A stretch of DNA of 64,000 nt from Isoetes taiwanensis (lineage: Eukaryota; Streptophyta; Lycopodiopsida; Isoetales; Isoetaceae): NCBI GenBank assembly GCA_021234155.1, contig JAJEKV010000005.1:27167189-27231188 (forward strand). The letters are read 5' to 3'. The notes under the pieces are model-generated. The model saw nothing but the letters and a program-made list of their open reading frames with translations, made no database searches and was not told the DNA's origin. Positions 37,159 through 48,183 of this stretch are shown piece after piece. Position 1 is the first letter of the stretch. Every line of letters begins with the position of its first letter. The position numbers were made by a program, and so were the translations under genes.

Positions 37159-38260
37159 TCAGTGAGTTGGCATCTAACTTCATTGTCTTTAAAAATTTTC
37201 CTTCACATAATGGATGTTATTTATATTAAATTCCTCTCGTGAATGACTTCATACCTTTACCCTTGCAGTGTCCTTCCATCTTATGCAGAGGACATAGCTC
37301 AGAACATCTAAGTGAGGTCAGCCCTCCCCTATGGTACAGAACATCTAAGTGAGGTCAGCCCAATCCTACAGTAGGAGGCAGGCTTTTTTTAAAATATGTA
37401 GAGATCTAGTCATGCACTAAGTGGTAAAATGTAGTATAAATACCTTTTAAAAGCCAAGGGGAACATTTGGTATCCCTGTAGCAATATCTGAAACATACTG
37501 GCTCTATAAGAAATAGGAAGGAAAGAATAAGTGGCCCATTTAGGATACCCAAAATTTAGGATGTGACCCTATTTGTTCAACATTTCTTTAAGACATGGCA
37601 CATTGCTTCACATCTATACTCCAGCATATCCAATAGGCATGGATATGCATGCAATGGGGTTCCTTTGACCCTGTTTTATGCATGCATGTTGCATGTACTC
37701 CAGCAACTATAGTACCTACTTTTTCACCAATCTAGCATATTCGCATGTACCATAGCAACCATTAGGAGTGCTTAGAATTACAAACACATCTAATGCAGAA
37801 TACCAAGACCAAAAGGAAAAAAAAGAGCTGTGGTATTGTAAAAGGCATATTATACTATCTACATGGTATAGCTGAGGAAATATACATGGGATAATACAAG
37901 TATGCATGTATGGAATAAGCCCTTACCTAACTCGGCATCTAAACTGTGCGAAATCGAAGAGCAGTTAAGGGAAATCCGGCGCCACCAGATTCGTGCTATG
38001 GATTGGGACGTCTGGCAACTTTCCTGGCAACCACATGCTGGAAACCTCTGGGTATAAAGGATCTGGCACGCATGACAGTCCGGAGGCAAAACAAAAGGTA
38101 AGCAAAATCGTCCTTATGGATACTGCTTTAGGAAATCATAGGTCAAAACCTAAGGCAGAGCATGAATAGTTGGCTTTAGAATATGATATTCGTCACATGA
38201 AAAAGCAGATATATGATTTACTGAAGAAATACTATTAAAGCCATAAAATTCCTAATTCGT
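37159..38260. other. Spacer with short direct repeat
   Basis: A 25-bp phrase, CAGAACATCTAAGTGAGGTC, is repeated near 37293 and 37328. No gene seen. Confidence 0.6.
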
Positions 38261-38638
38261 ATGGAGGGAGAATTTGATTCAGACGACTGCCCTTGTGACT
38301 CCAATTCAGAGGAAGAATCCCTGGAAGAAAAGTGGCTGGAGGAGGAGTTCCAAGCCTGTTTATCTTTGCCTGATTACAATCTTTTATCCAAAAGAATGGG
38401 GGACCACAGAAAAGATCCAAACTTTAAAAGGGAAGCAGATCATTCTAAAGGATCTTTGGCAAATAAGAAAGGAAGTTATGGAGGTAGAACTGCATACAGC
38501 AACCATTCTGGTGGTATTGATAAAGGGGAAGCCAGCATACCTGAAACACAGCAAGCTGAAGGATACACTTCAGATCAAGACGAAATTCAGGTACAATTGA
38601 TCTCAAATGGACAAAAAAACAGTGATAGGCTGATTTAA
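38261..38638 (+). CDS. Unknown acidic protein or exon, 125 aa
   Basis: I do not recognise it. It starts at ATG 38261 with MEGEFDSDDCPCDSNSEEES, strongly acidic, then EKWLEEEFQACLSLPDYN, and a polar, lysine- and serine-rich second half. The composition suits a disordered linker of a nuclear protein, perhaps an exon of the methyltransferase locus on the same strand 1.1 kb upstream. No homology is claimed. Confidence 0.35.
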   Translation: MEGEFDSDDCPCDSNSEEESLEEKWLEEEFQACLSLPDYNLLSKRMGDHRKDPNFKREADHSKGSLANKKGSYGGRTAYSNHSGGIDKGEASIPETQQAEGYTSDQDEIQVQLISNGQKNSDRLI

Positions 38639-40579
38639 TATGCACAAAATGACCTTGAGGCCATTTACAACAGGTTTGAGAACATTATATGCAATCAATA
38701 TTTACAGTTTTGTATTATAAACTACAGATCTATTATCTTGTACTAACAGGGTAGAAGGATACAAGGGCTGATCGGTTATAAACCGAGAGGCTCCATTGTA
38801 CCTTTTGGCCCTTCAATCTTTACCATTATTATGCTAAAGTTTTGTTGATTGGCTGCAGGTACCGGACCTCTCCTGCCCTTGTGTCTTTTTTCTCGCTTTA
38901 TGTTGGATGAATATAGTAGATCTGGACATGGACATGTGCAAAGTACCCAAAGATAAACAAGCTGAAGGATTCTCTGAGTTAAAAACAGAGTCAAACACCT
39001 CACGGATAAGAACAGGTTGTATAAGATTAGAATTTTTGTGAAAAACATGTGTGAAGAAAACTCTATACAAAATAGAGGTAAATATCTACCCATCAGTTTA
39101 CTAGTTTCTTTTTCAAGCTCATCCAATGGTAAAATACTTTATACAAGGCATGAGATAAATCTGAACACGTTTCATTAATTTGAAGGCAGTCTATTATGTA
39201 AAATTGTCGGCCTGATAGCCATATTTCATGTTAAGTTTTTATGGAAGCATTATGCTGCATCTTACATTTGACAAAACCAGACAAAGAAAGGCTGGTCGGA
39301 TAGCCATGGTTCATGCTTAGGTAAAAATTTGATGCAAGATCTGATGTATGTCTGAAAACGGATTTATAATGAGAAAATGAGTCTATTTTGGGATATTTTT
39401 GGTCTGATAGCCATGCTTAAACAAAAAAATGCTGCATAAGGTGTTGGTTTTATAGATCTCATCATGCTGCATCTTATAGGGTATGCAACACAAAAAATAA
39501 AGAATATAGGAATGGAAAATGACAAAGTCTGGTAGAGAATGTGCAATGGCACATACAATGGACCGGATATTTAGCATTGTTTTTCTTGTTTGGTTAAAAA
39601 AAGTGTACAGGAAAGGATGAATTCCCAGAAAAAGAATAAAAACAGGGAGATATCTAAGATGAGGGCCAGAAGTTAAATCCCTTTACGTAGCCTGTAAAAT
39701 TAAAAAGCCTTTAATAAAACAAAAGGAATAAAAAGATGAGCATCTGGATAAACGGAAAAAGGAACAACACAGATTGTTTGTGCTATAAAAGAAAAAATAG
39801 AGCGCAGTCATTAATGTTTCAGGGACGGTTTATGAACTGGCTATAGTAATCATGAACCTTGGATAACCAAGTATAACCAAAAGCATGTTAAAAAGCTATA
39901 AACTAAAAGAACAAAATTAACACAAGCATATAAAAAGTTAAAAGATAAAGGAAGGCAGAAAAGTCATCATGCAGTAACTTGCAGTTCATCATGCAGTAAC
40001 TGGCACTTCTGGTAACTGGCACTTCTGCATGCAAAACCTTTTAAAAGACATGTTAACCCGATCTAGAGGATAGATTTTTGTAAAGCCTTAGATATTGGGA
40101 TTATGTTTAAACGTTTAAAGACATTTTTGTCCGCACTAACACATATATGCAAGGACAGAGGATTGTTTTACAGTGATGTAAAAGTCAAATGCTGCCACAG
40201 AGGTTTGTATACACATAGATTTGGAAATTTGGTTTAAAAAGCATAAAGACATAAATGTCTAGACAGACACATATATACAAAAGTATCTGGGTCTTGTATT
40301 TTAAAGCAGGGCAAGTATGCAAAGATCAAAAGCTAAGGGACTTTAAGTACCAATGATTCGCATGAAAATGGAATCAGGATTGATAATACAGCCCATGGGA
40401 TTGACCAGGGGTTGATGTCAGACCTAGGATCCTAGGTTTGGCTGGGTTTTTTTTTTTTTGGCATCACTAGTTGACCCCACAATCTTAAACCATTGATATG
40501 AGGTTTATTTGTTTACAGACAATGTTAAAGAAAAAAACCAAAGTGCCCAACCAAAAAGACCCTAGAAAAAAATTTTCCC
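38639..40579. other. AT-rich non-coding region
   Basis: No gene recognised. The phrase GATAGCCAT recurs in similar surroundings three times between 39210 and 39415, and a small duplication around TCATGCAGTAACT lies near 39966-40000. Confidence 0.6.
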
Positions 40580-40638
40580 CGTTGCGCCTCGTTCAAAAAC
40601 TGGAGTTTTGTTTTTAGACCAGGCGCGACGTGTGAGAC
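40580..40638 (+). repeat. Nested hairpin P3, copy 3, left arm shortened
   Basis: It begins at GTTGCGCC, has the full loop with AAAACTGGAGTTTT, and an intact right arm GGCGCGACGTGTGAGAC. It lies 200 bp beyond the 3' end of the histone-fold exon. Confidence 0.9.
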
Positions 40639-40837
40639 ATCTCACTATTTGCTCTAGAGATGTCCTATTTTACTAAAACAAAAGCTATTACATGCTAACT
40701 CAACTTATTTAATTAAGATTACGCATATAATCTACTCAAAATTATTTTGTATTAACAAAATTTTGATCGTTTACAAAATTTCTAATGGGGATCTCCCTTG
40801 ATTGTGCTAGCCAACTGCATATCCTTCCTCATTAGGG

Positions 40838-41659
40838 TTACTCGCTTTGCATGTACGGTGCAGGCTGTAGAATCTTCAAAATGCTGCACTGCAGTGCCAG
40901 CAGCATCTCGTCTGTCACCCTCATGCCGGTGTTAAAGTCCTGCATCACTTCTCTAACTAGGCAGGCAAAGGGGGCACGGGGGATTAGGAAGCCGTAGCTG
41001 CGCTGGAAGTGTCTGATCTCCCTCAGTGCTCTTCTCTCGGTCTCCTTCCTGCTGGCTTTCTTCTTGGCTGGCTTCTTAGGGGGCTTGGGCTTCTGTGGTG
41101 GCGGCCTTAAGGTCTGCTGCTTTGTTGGACGTCCACCTTCGACAATCCTGACCCTGTTCTCCTGGTAGTAGGAGTTGTAAGCCTCCCACTTCTTCATGTA
41201 AGCTTCGTGTTCCCTCATCTCCCTCTCGTAGATCTTGATGGGGTCTGTCACATAGGATTCTCGGGCAGGCCGTGGCTGTTTCTTCCTGTCCCAAGTCGGA
41301 TATGGAGGGGGCTTCTGCACTTGGTCCGGCTGCTCCAGGTCGGGGTGCTCCTGGTCGGGTATTGCCTGCTCGTCACCTGGGGGTTTAGAAGAGCTTCCAC
41401 CTTCAGTGTTGGGGTTGAAGTCTTCGTCTTCAGAGTCGTCGGAGGAGGGCGGGGGCTGGTCAGCTGGCCGTTCGGTGATGACGACCTTGGGGTTGGGGGT
41501 CTTTCTTCGTGGAACTTCCTTGAGTTTTCTTTGGCCTACCACGAACTTCCCCTTCTTCTTCTTCAGCTCCTCGGCTGCTTTCGCCTCCTCCTCTTCCCTC
41601 TTCCTCTTCTTTTCTTCCCTCTTCCACAAGGCCCCCAAAAAATAATCATTATCAGTTTT
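40838..41659 (-). CDS. Histone H3-fold protein, C-terminal exon
   Basis: The last 66 residues contain a divergent H3 core: [20 protein letters not shown] matches the H3 alpha-N helix and start of alpha-1 (canonical ALREIRRYQKS), and [19 protein letters not shown] matches the alpha-1/L1 segment (canonical PFQRLVREIAQDFKTDLRF). [15 protein letters not shown] matches alpha-2. The final L2-alpha-3 part of H3 is missing; the frame ends PAPYMQSE at a stop, where a GTAACC could also be a splice donor. The first 200 residues are a charged, proline-rich extension ([50 protein letters not shown]). The frame is open up to an acceptor TAG at 41660 and has no suitable ATG, so an upstream exon is expected; the H3-tail exon at 46.96 kb on the same strand is a candidate. 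Confidence 0.75.
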   Translation of the reverse strand, partial: KTDNDYFLGALWKREEKKRKREEEEAKAAEELKKKKGKFVVGQRKLKEVPRRKTPNPKVVITERPADQPPPSSDDSEDEDFNPNTEGGSSSKPPGDEQAIPDQEHPDLEQPDQVQKPPPYPTWDRKKQPRPARESYVTDPIKIYEREMREHEAYMKKWEAYNSYYQENRVRIVEGGRPTKQQTLRPPPQKPKPPKKPAKKKASRKETERRALREIRHFQRSYGFLIPRAPFACLVREVMQDFNTGMRVTDEMLLALQCSILKILQPAPYMQSE

Positions 41660-44600
41660 CTACAATAGTTTTTACATAAAACCACTATAACAAACAAATA
41701 TCACTAAGTGGGTTAATATGTTGAATAACCACTACTAGTTACACATTGTGGTTATTGTGTATGTTTTGTTTTGCTAGTTTATTGTCATAGTTCACCATCA
41801 TAGTTCTTAATGGTAGTTTGTTTATTTCGTTTATTGCTATGTTTTAGGTAGGGGAGCCATTAACCACTATTAATTTTGGCCTTCACTTGTTCGTGCAACT
41901 TACAGTGGTTTCCTTATGAAGTTATCTACTCTTTTTCAAATGAACCATGCAAGAAAATATTTACTTCTTATTACAAAATACTAACTAACTATGGGTGGTT
42001 TTGTTATCAAGGTAAAGCCTATTACAAAATACTAACTAACTATGGGTGGTTTTGTCATCAAGATAGTAAAGCCTTGCGCCTTAAACCTATTTTGTATGGA
42101 AACAAAAGCAATGGTGTCTTGGACAATGCAATTGGTAATGGTTTATTAAATATAGGACACACAACTTGAAAGTTTATTGATGCTTTGTTAGGTCAATTGA
42201 TATTGGTTTATACATCAACAAATATTTAGGAACGTCCCATTATTATTGTAGAGTAGAAAGATTCTTAATACAAAACCATTTTACGAAAATAATGCAGTTT
42301 TTTATATTACAACATCGAGGATGATGTTCAAAAGTAGTGCAAAATTTAACAAACCATTGTTATAAACAATCTAAAAATATACACAAACGTAGATCTAGGG
42401 ATTTGAACCCTCATATTTTCCAATTTTTGTGAGAAGTTGACATTTTGAAATGAGATAACCACTAAAGAAACTTTTTTTTTCGCAGAAACTTTATATCAGC
42501 TATTTGTTGAAGGACAATTTTGTGTGCTGAAAGAGCTGATAGTCAGAATTCACACCAACATAGGAATATGCCAAGATTTAAGAGGAAAAAGAGCCACCAA
42601 AGCAAGAACTCCCAAGTTCTAGATGTGCCAGAAACCTAGAATTTTATGAAAGCTTGTCCTACCCATGGAATATTACGCTATGCCATATACTGGAGGATAT
42701 CCCTGCGTGTAAACAGGATAATAATAAAATATCATAAGCCGTACACAACTTTGTGCACACTGATTGCCAATCGTTAATAACAACTACAAGATTACACAAA
42801 GGGCATACTATGTAGATAAGAAACTGCAATGATATACATCAAATCGCAATCATAATTGTGAGCACACACTGGCAACATGGCTTTCAGAAGACCAAATCCC
42901 TCTGTTTGTAAAACATACATGAAGCTGAAGCTGATTTTACAACCATCCATGCATACACAGATCTGTAATTAATAAGCATAAAAAAATTGAAACGTTTAAA
43001 GAACTCCAAAATACCATTTCCACAAGAACCGTAAGAACACTGCATTGATTGACTGCACTTGCTTGCATCCAGAAAGCCATGGTTAGATTCTAATACACAA
43101 CTCACATTTTTAACAAGCCAGATGGAAGAACACATAGAAGAAGATCTATATGCTCCAGAAACTATTACTTTTCACAACAAAATTTACAGAGGGCCAGAAT
43201 ACCAATTGTTGTACCTGGCATTATGCCTGTCTGACGACCAGAGTTAAGATGATACCTTGAACTTGAACACCATGAATAAGTTCATACCATGAAGACTCTA
43301 AGTTTCTCATATGGTAAAGCATTGCAATTTAGCGCTTCAAAAGCTTGGAGTGGCAAGAAGGAGAACGTGGAAAATGCACACAGAGAAGATCGTCTGATAT
43401 TCAAATCTGCAAAGGAGTGAATATAAGAAGCATAGTTCATGAGTAAATATTTGATTTATCCAGGTGGATTGCCAAGCCACCGACCTTGAGGTCTTCAAAA
43501 TCCTAATCCTGTGATTGCATAACACATATCCAGGGCGTAGATAATCACAAAATAGAGCAAGCAAAAATAAAATGACCTGCCAAAATCATGGAACAACATG
43601 TTGAGAAGAAAAATTAAAGCGGAGTTTTGCCGTAGCCAGCCTATGTTCCTGCAGAAGCTTCCATTGCTGTGTGAAGTTACAATGATCTGGCTTGTCATAG
43701 ACAAAAAAAAACGAAATGCAGTGCCCCAAAGATGAGCAATCTAATTAGCACATTCCATCCAAATGCAACATACCAGTGGTCGGTGAGGATCTGCCATTGC
43801 ATCAAGGCTGTTCGGGACCTATCTCCGGCGCCATGCCGTTCTGAACCCTAAACCCGATCGAAAAGCATTTGCCATTCTGAACCCTAACCCTAATTTCGAA
43901 AATCACCTGCCCTCATATTTTCCAATCGTTGTATTATCTCTATATGTACAATTATTATCTAAACATATATAAAGCATTTTTCTTTTTTCCGTCCGCCTCA
44001 AAAAAACAAAGTTATTTTCTCCCCATTGTCAATTAACATGGGCTCCAACATGCCAAGGTGGGTCAAACATGCCGCATTAGGATTTTGAGTCACTAGAATT
44101 TAGAAACCAAAGACAACACACAGTCGCTCAGGCAGGTCTTCCAAACGGACTGGCGAAATCCCCGTAGACTACTAGGAACGTGCCGGATATGAAGCGGAAC
44201 TCCTCCAATCTACAAAACATTTGAGCAAAAGAGCATATAAGCTTCTTAAACATGATTTAAGTTGATTTCCATGATTCTAGGGTTCGAGGGAGTATTTCGC
44301 GAAGGAGGCCCGAGTATTTCCATTTTTTTCTTCATGTATTTCGACCGTATACAGATATTTGAGCCTTTTAATAATGGTTGTTTTAAAGGTCTCGAGGGCT
44401 AAAAATAAAAAGGCTTAAGTCATTTCAAGGATCCAATATTAGGAGTAGCCATGCACCATTAATGGGACCTCTAGGAATATTGGCTATGGATTTTGCATAG
44501 TACATATTTTGAATGAAGTGAGGGCGACGTCATCAAGGTTTATTTGGAAGCGAGGCAACAAAATAATGGGGCAAGGAGTGAGGGCAAAAAACAATATTGA

Positions 44601-45376
44601 AGCAATGGTAACAAAATAAGATGTAAAATTGAGAAGGTGGAGTTTTGATGGTTAAAGGTGTTTCACAAAGAGTGAAGGGTAATGGATATGAAAGAGATAG
44701 TGAAATGGGTTTTGACCACAATAGCAAAGGTGTAAAACTTTTAACATAAAAGGTATGGAGTACGAATTGAAATGGTGGAAATGGATGGCTTATAGTAGTA
44801 TATAGGAATAAACAGAGAAATGGGCTAGGTAAAATTTCTCAAAGGGGGATATATGGCAAGGTGGGCATAATGAAGTTGAAAATAGGAAAATGGCTAGGCT
44901 AAGAAGAGGCAAAGGTGAATATTTGGCAAAAGTGAGCATAGTGGAATAAAAATGGAATGTGGATAGGGAAGTGGAGAAAATTACTAGGGCTTAGAAGCAT
45001 GTACCATGGGGTCTTTCAAGCTTTAACTTCGAAACTTCAAATGAGCATCTTCCATTCTTCTTAACCTAGTGTCTTCTAAAACATGCCTTGATCAAATGTT
45101 TAACCTTAAATATAATGCCTTTTATGAAGTTTGACCTTGAAGATGAATTCCTCTTGACCTTCACACCAATGTTACCTACAAAGGTCTTCCAAACTCCAAT
45201 CTAGTCTTAAAGCTTCGAGCAATAGTATTTAGTATGTTGCCCTTTGGGGGCAACAAGCCCCCATTCACCTTATATTTCATGTCTACATGAGGATTTGAAC
45301 TTGAGACCTTTACGACATCGATCAAGTGAACCAACCAATCAACCTCAATCATCAACATCGACAGACAATATTCTGA
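41660..45376. other. AT-rich region, possibly a long intron
   Basis: No gene. A 51-bp tandem duplication (unit containing TACTAACTAACTATGGGTGG) occupies 41970-42072. A single satellite-like phrase, GGCTCCAACATGCCAAGGTG, occurs near 44041, an isolated copy of the 19-bp satellite unit 24 kb from the array. The stretch lies between the two H3-like exons. Confidence 0.55.
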
Positions 45377-46447
45377 GAAGGGACTCGCGAGAGACACAAA
45401 ACCGGCGATAGATAGGCTTGTCATTCATCACAGCAGCAGTATACAATGTGTGGAAAACTAAGGAGAGAGAGAGGGGATAGCCGACCATAGGAACAATATC
45501 GGACTACCCCCTAAAAAGAAATGTGCCAAGGCAAAATAAAAGGGTAATGGCGACAACTTCTCATCGGGATAAAAAACCCCGCCCTTTCGGGTTTTCGAGG
45601 AAAACCCTAATGAGAAATGGTCGCCAACAACCTTGAATGTGTTGCCTGGAGAACGGAGAGAAACGAGTTGATGGCGAACGCAAAATAGAGCACGACCCCA
45701 GCAAACGGCGAAAGCCTCCCCCAAATGTGTCCATGGAGAACCGAAGGAGAGGGGTGATGGCGAACATAAATAGAGCAGGACCCCAGCAAATGGCGGAAAA
45801 CGGCGGAATCCTGCAAGCAATATCAAAAAACTCCCAAAAGTGGAATCCTGCAAGCAATACCAAAAAACTCCCAAAAAGAACACCCGTAAATGGTGAGAGA
45901 AAACAAACAGCACAAGCTGCACCAAGAAGGTCCGAAAATGAAAACAGAGGAAAAAAGAACATAACAGAAAAAGATAGCATCACCCATAGGGTGGAAAAAG
46001 CATCACCCAGCAGGTGGAGAACCATTATGTAAAAATATGCATCACCGTCGAGGTGGAAATAAAAAGCATAAAGCATCACCCAACGGGTGGAGAAAAATAT
46101 GCATCACCTTCGAGGTGGAAATAAACAGCATCACCTGCAGACGGAGAACAACACAGCAGGAGGGCGATGGAACAGAAACATAAGAATAGCAACACTCACA
46201 GGTGGAGAACAACAAAGAGGCATGAACAACAAAAAATACAAATGAAAAAGACTCATGCGCCACCGACAGCAGGGCGGGAAGGGAGGGAAGTCACGAGAGG
46301 AGAAGAAGAGCTGTTGTGAGAAGACGCCGATAACCGAGCCAAAATGGAAATGGCCTAATATAGGCGCTCGTCCCTTCCCAGAATGGCGATCCGATGGCTC
46401 GGATCGATGGGATTCTGGGAAGGGACTCGCGAGAGACACAAAACCGG
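45377..46447. repeat. 1-kb block bounded by a direct repeat, with internal short arrays
   Basis: GGGACTCGCGAGAGACACAA with its following AACCGGC occurs at about 45382 and again at about 46422. Just inside the right copy, CTTCCCAGAAT and ATTCTGGGAAG (46374-46424) form a long imperfect palindrome with an inner ATCCGA/TCGGAT pair. The block contains an almost exact tandem duplication of TGGAATCCTGCAAGCAATA (45810-45880) and a set of hairpin units (45977-46150). It looks like an insertion or a tandem expansion. Confidence 0.5.
45977..46150 (+). repeat. Array of mini-hairpin units GCATCACC-N5-GGTGGA
   Basis: Five units have the form ATCACC, five variable bases, then GGTGGA (loops near CATAG, CAGCA, GTCGA, CAACG, TTCGA), and a sixth is degenerate (CACCTGCAGACGGAG). 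The arms are kept while the 5-base loop varies. Confidence 0.7.
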
Positions 46448-46483
46448 CCGACTACCAAAGGACTTCCTCAACTATAAGCCTAG

Positions 46484-46960
46484 TCACCACGAAACCTCCA
46501 GGTCAAGCCGATAGCAACTTTCTCGGCGGCGTTCTTTTGCTTCGTGCTTTTTTATCCACGCCGCGAGGTCCTGTTCTTCGCTTGGCTCGAGCATTGGCTC
46601 CCTTTGCTCTTCTTGCTCCTCTGCCTCTTCGAGCAGCTCTGTCCCTGCATCTGAGTGCACCTCCTCTTCTCTCTCCTGCTCCTGTATTTCTCGCTCTATT
46701 TCTTCGTAGACGTCCTTGGTCTCCTCATCCATGGAAGTTGGTGACGTAACATCCTCTTGGTCCAGCTGCTGATTGAAGATGCCAATCAGCTCGGATGTGT
46801 CTTGGTCCTCCTCCTCTAAGATGCTCTCCTCGCTCGAAGATGGTCGACCTCTCCTCGCGACGAGCCTCTCCCGAAGCATCTGCTGTATGCGGCTAGCATC
46901 GTTGGCACTGGTGGTTTCGCCTGGGCGGGGCTTCCTGGTAGTCTGTTTAGTTCTCGCCAT
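46484..46960 (-). CDS. Histone H3-tail protein, N-terminal exon
   Basis: The product begins MARTKQTTRKPRPGE. Eight of the first nine residues after Met are those of histone H3 (ARTKQTARK), including Lys4, Arg8 and Lys9 with their immediate context; Ala7 is Thr. After the tail the sequence departs from H3 completely: a basic segment (MLRERLVARRGRPSSSEE), then a long glutamate-rich, coiled-coil-like stretch (EEIEREIQEQEREEE and LLEEAEEQEEQREPMLEPSEE) and KKHEAKERRRE. The frame stops after 158 residues, but phase-0 donors occur before the stop (GAGAAA/GTTGCT and CTGGAG/GTTTCG), so it may be exon 1 of a protein ending in the H3 fold at 40.8-41.7 kb. A CTATAAATAG box is 101 bp upstream and a nested hairpin 211 bp upstream. 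Confidence 0.75.
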   Translation of the reverse strand: MARTKQTTRKPRPGETTSANDASRIQQMLRERLVARRGRPSSSEESILEEEDQDTSELIGIFNQQLDQEDVTSPTSMDEETKDVYEEIEREIQEQEREEEVHSDAGTELLEEAEEQEEQREPMLEPSEEQDLAAWIKKHEAKERRRESCYRLDLEVSW

Positions 46961-47060
46961 GTTTGATGGCTCGTCAATCCGATGTCAATGCCCAAAGATC
47001 GCCTTAGGGAGCGGGAGCAGATTTCTAGGGCGGGAACGTACAAATGGGTGGGGTCTACAT

Positions 47061-47070
47061 CTATTTATAG
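47061..47070 (-). promoter_or_regulatory. TATA box of the H3-tail gene
   Basis: CTATAAATAG on the minus strand, 101 bp before the ATG at 46960; identical to the box of the 24.98-kb gene. Confidence 0.75.
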
Positions 47071-47170
47071 CTTGGGCAATTTTAGGTCAAAATTCAAGTT
47101 GCTCTATTTAACGTGCCAGGGCACCTATTGACTTAAAACATACACTTATTTCAGAGTTTTCTAAGTACTG

Positions 47171-47237
47171 GTCTCACACGTTGCGCCCAGCTCAAAAACT
47201 GGAGTTTTGTTTTTAGACCAGGCACGACGTGTGAGAC
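47171..47237 (+). repeat. Nested hairpin P3, copy 4
   Basis: Left arm GTCTCACACGTTGCGCC, loop with AAAACTGGAGTTTT, right arm GGCACGACGTGTGAGAC (one base changed). It lies between the promoter of the H3-tail gene (minus) and the small paralogous genes (plus). Confidence 0.92.
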
Positions 47238-47439
47238 ATTGTACATTTTTGACTAATTTACGTGATTGAAACATACTATTCTAACTAAAACTTACCTTAG
47301 AACTCGATTTACCATATTAAGCACGATTTCATTAATTGGAGAAAATAAGCCCATTTTGAGAATTTTAAGCACACCTAATTTGCTCTAGCACGAATACTTT
47401 CACCTACTTCTCGAGCACAAGAAACATGAGGTAATTAAC

Positions 47440-47488
47440 ATACACATATACATACAAATACACATATACATACACATACACATATACT
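47440..47488. repeat. TACACA microsatellite
   Basis: Imperfect ACATACACATATACATAC repeats. Confidence 0.8.
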
Positions 47489-47517
47489 CGTAGAAGCTCA
47501 ATAATGGCCCTACATTG

Positions 47518-47559
47518 TACACCAATAATTCACATCAATAATTTTACTTCACTATAAAA
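47518..47559 (+). promoter_or_regulatory. Duplicated promoter, copy 1
   Basis: CAATAATTCACATCAATAAT followed by CTTCACTATAAAA, with the TATA box at 47553-47559, 43 bp before the ATG. At 48107-48148 the same order recurs with only a few changes. Confidence 0.8.
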
Positions 47560-47595
47560 ACGGCTTGACGAGGGGGTAGAGGCCATTCATCTTCT

Positions 47596-47823
47596 ATGGC
47601 TTCCTCAATGCCTCGTCCAGAGCACATCCGCTCTTTCAAGTGTTACTTGAGCTACAACGATCTGGGCGAATGCGCTAGAAATAGCGTTAAGCTTGATCCA
47701 TGGCTCTTACCTGCTAGTGCTTGCAGGAAGCTCACTCGTATTAAAGTCCACATTTACTGGCTTCCTGATCAGGAGATCTATGAGCTGAATGCCATCACGA
47801 GCTTTGATGTTGATGACGAGTGA
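47596..47823 (+). CDS. Small unknown protein, 75 aa, paralogue 1
   Basis: Starts at ATG 47596, MASSMPRPEHIRSFKCYLSY, and ends ITSFDVDDE. It is paralogous to the gene at 48184: both share a HI(R/E)xxKCxxS segment, an N/S-D-L-G/V-x-C segment, LDPxL, an RIxVHIYWLP or RVMIHLIWLP strand, YE(L/I)xxIT and an acidic C-terminus. I know no family for it. The protein looks like a compact alpha/beta fold with no signal peptide or membrane segment. The gene has its own TATA box 43 bp upstream and is uninterrupted, unlike most frames in this window, so it is a likely intact gene. Confidence 0.75.
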   Translation: MASSMPRPEHIRSFKCYLSYNDLGECARNSVKLDPWLLPASACRKLTRIKVHIYWLPDQEIYELNAITSFDVDDE

Positions 47824-48106
47824 ATATGCACCTGCTAATAATGTAATAATGACATGGGTACCTAATAACTAAGTAAGGATGTAATAGCATTCTGATTAAG
47901 GATGTAATATCACGTACCTTAACTGAGTATATTGTAACGATGTGCTATCCCACCTCCACTTATTCTGCAAGCTGTCATTGAATTCAATCATAGCTAAATT
48001 CGTCAAGCAAACATGTTTTCAAACATACGCATATTAGTATGAAATAAGTATTATTCTTGTACGTATACAACAGTTTGATACACGTTCAATAATGGTGGTG
48101 TAGTAT

Positions 48107-48148
48107 ACCCCAATAATTCACCTCAATCATTCCACTTCACTATAAAGG
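48107..48148 (+). promoter_or_regulatory. Duplicated promoter, copy 2
   Basis: CAATAATTCACCTCAATCAT then CTTCACTATAAAG, TATA box at 48143, 41 bp before the ATG at 48184. Confidence 0.8.
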
Positions 48149-48183
48149 CTTCTCACTTCGGGGCTAAATTTCATTCATCCCAC

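Noticed and set aside
45458-46079. Long minus-strand frames at 45.5-46.1 kb
   Set aside because: They cover the short tandem duplications and mini-hairpin array; the sequence is repeat-derived.
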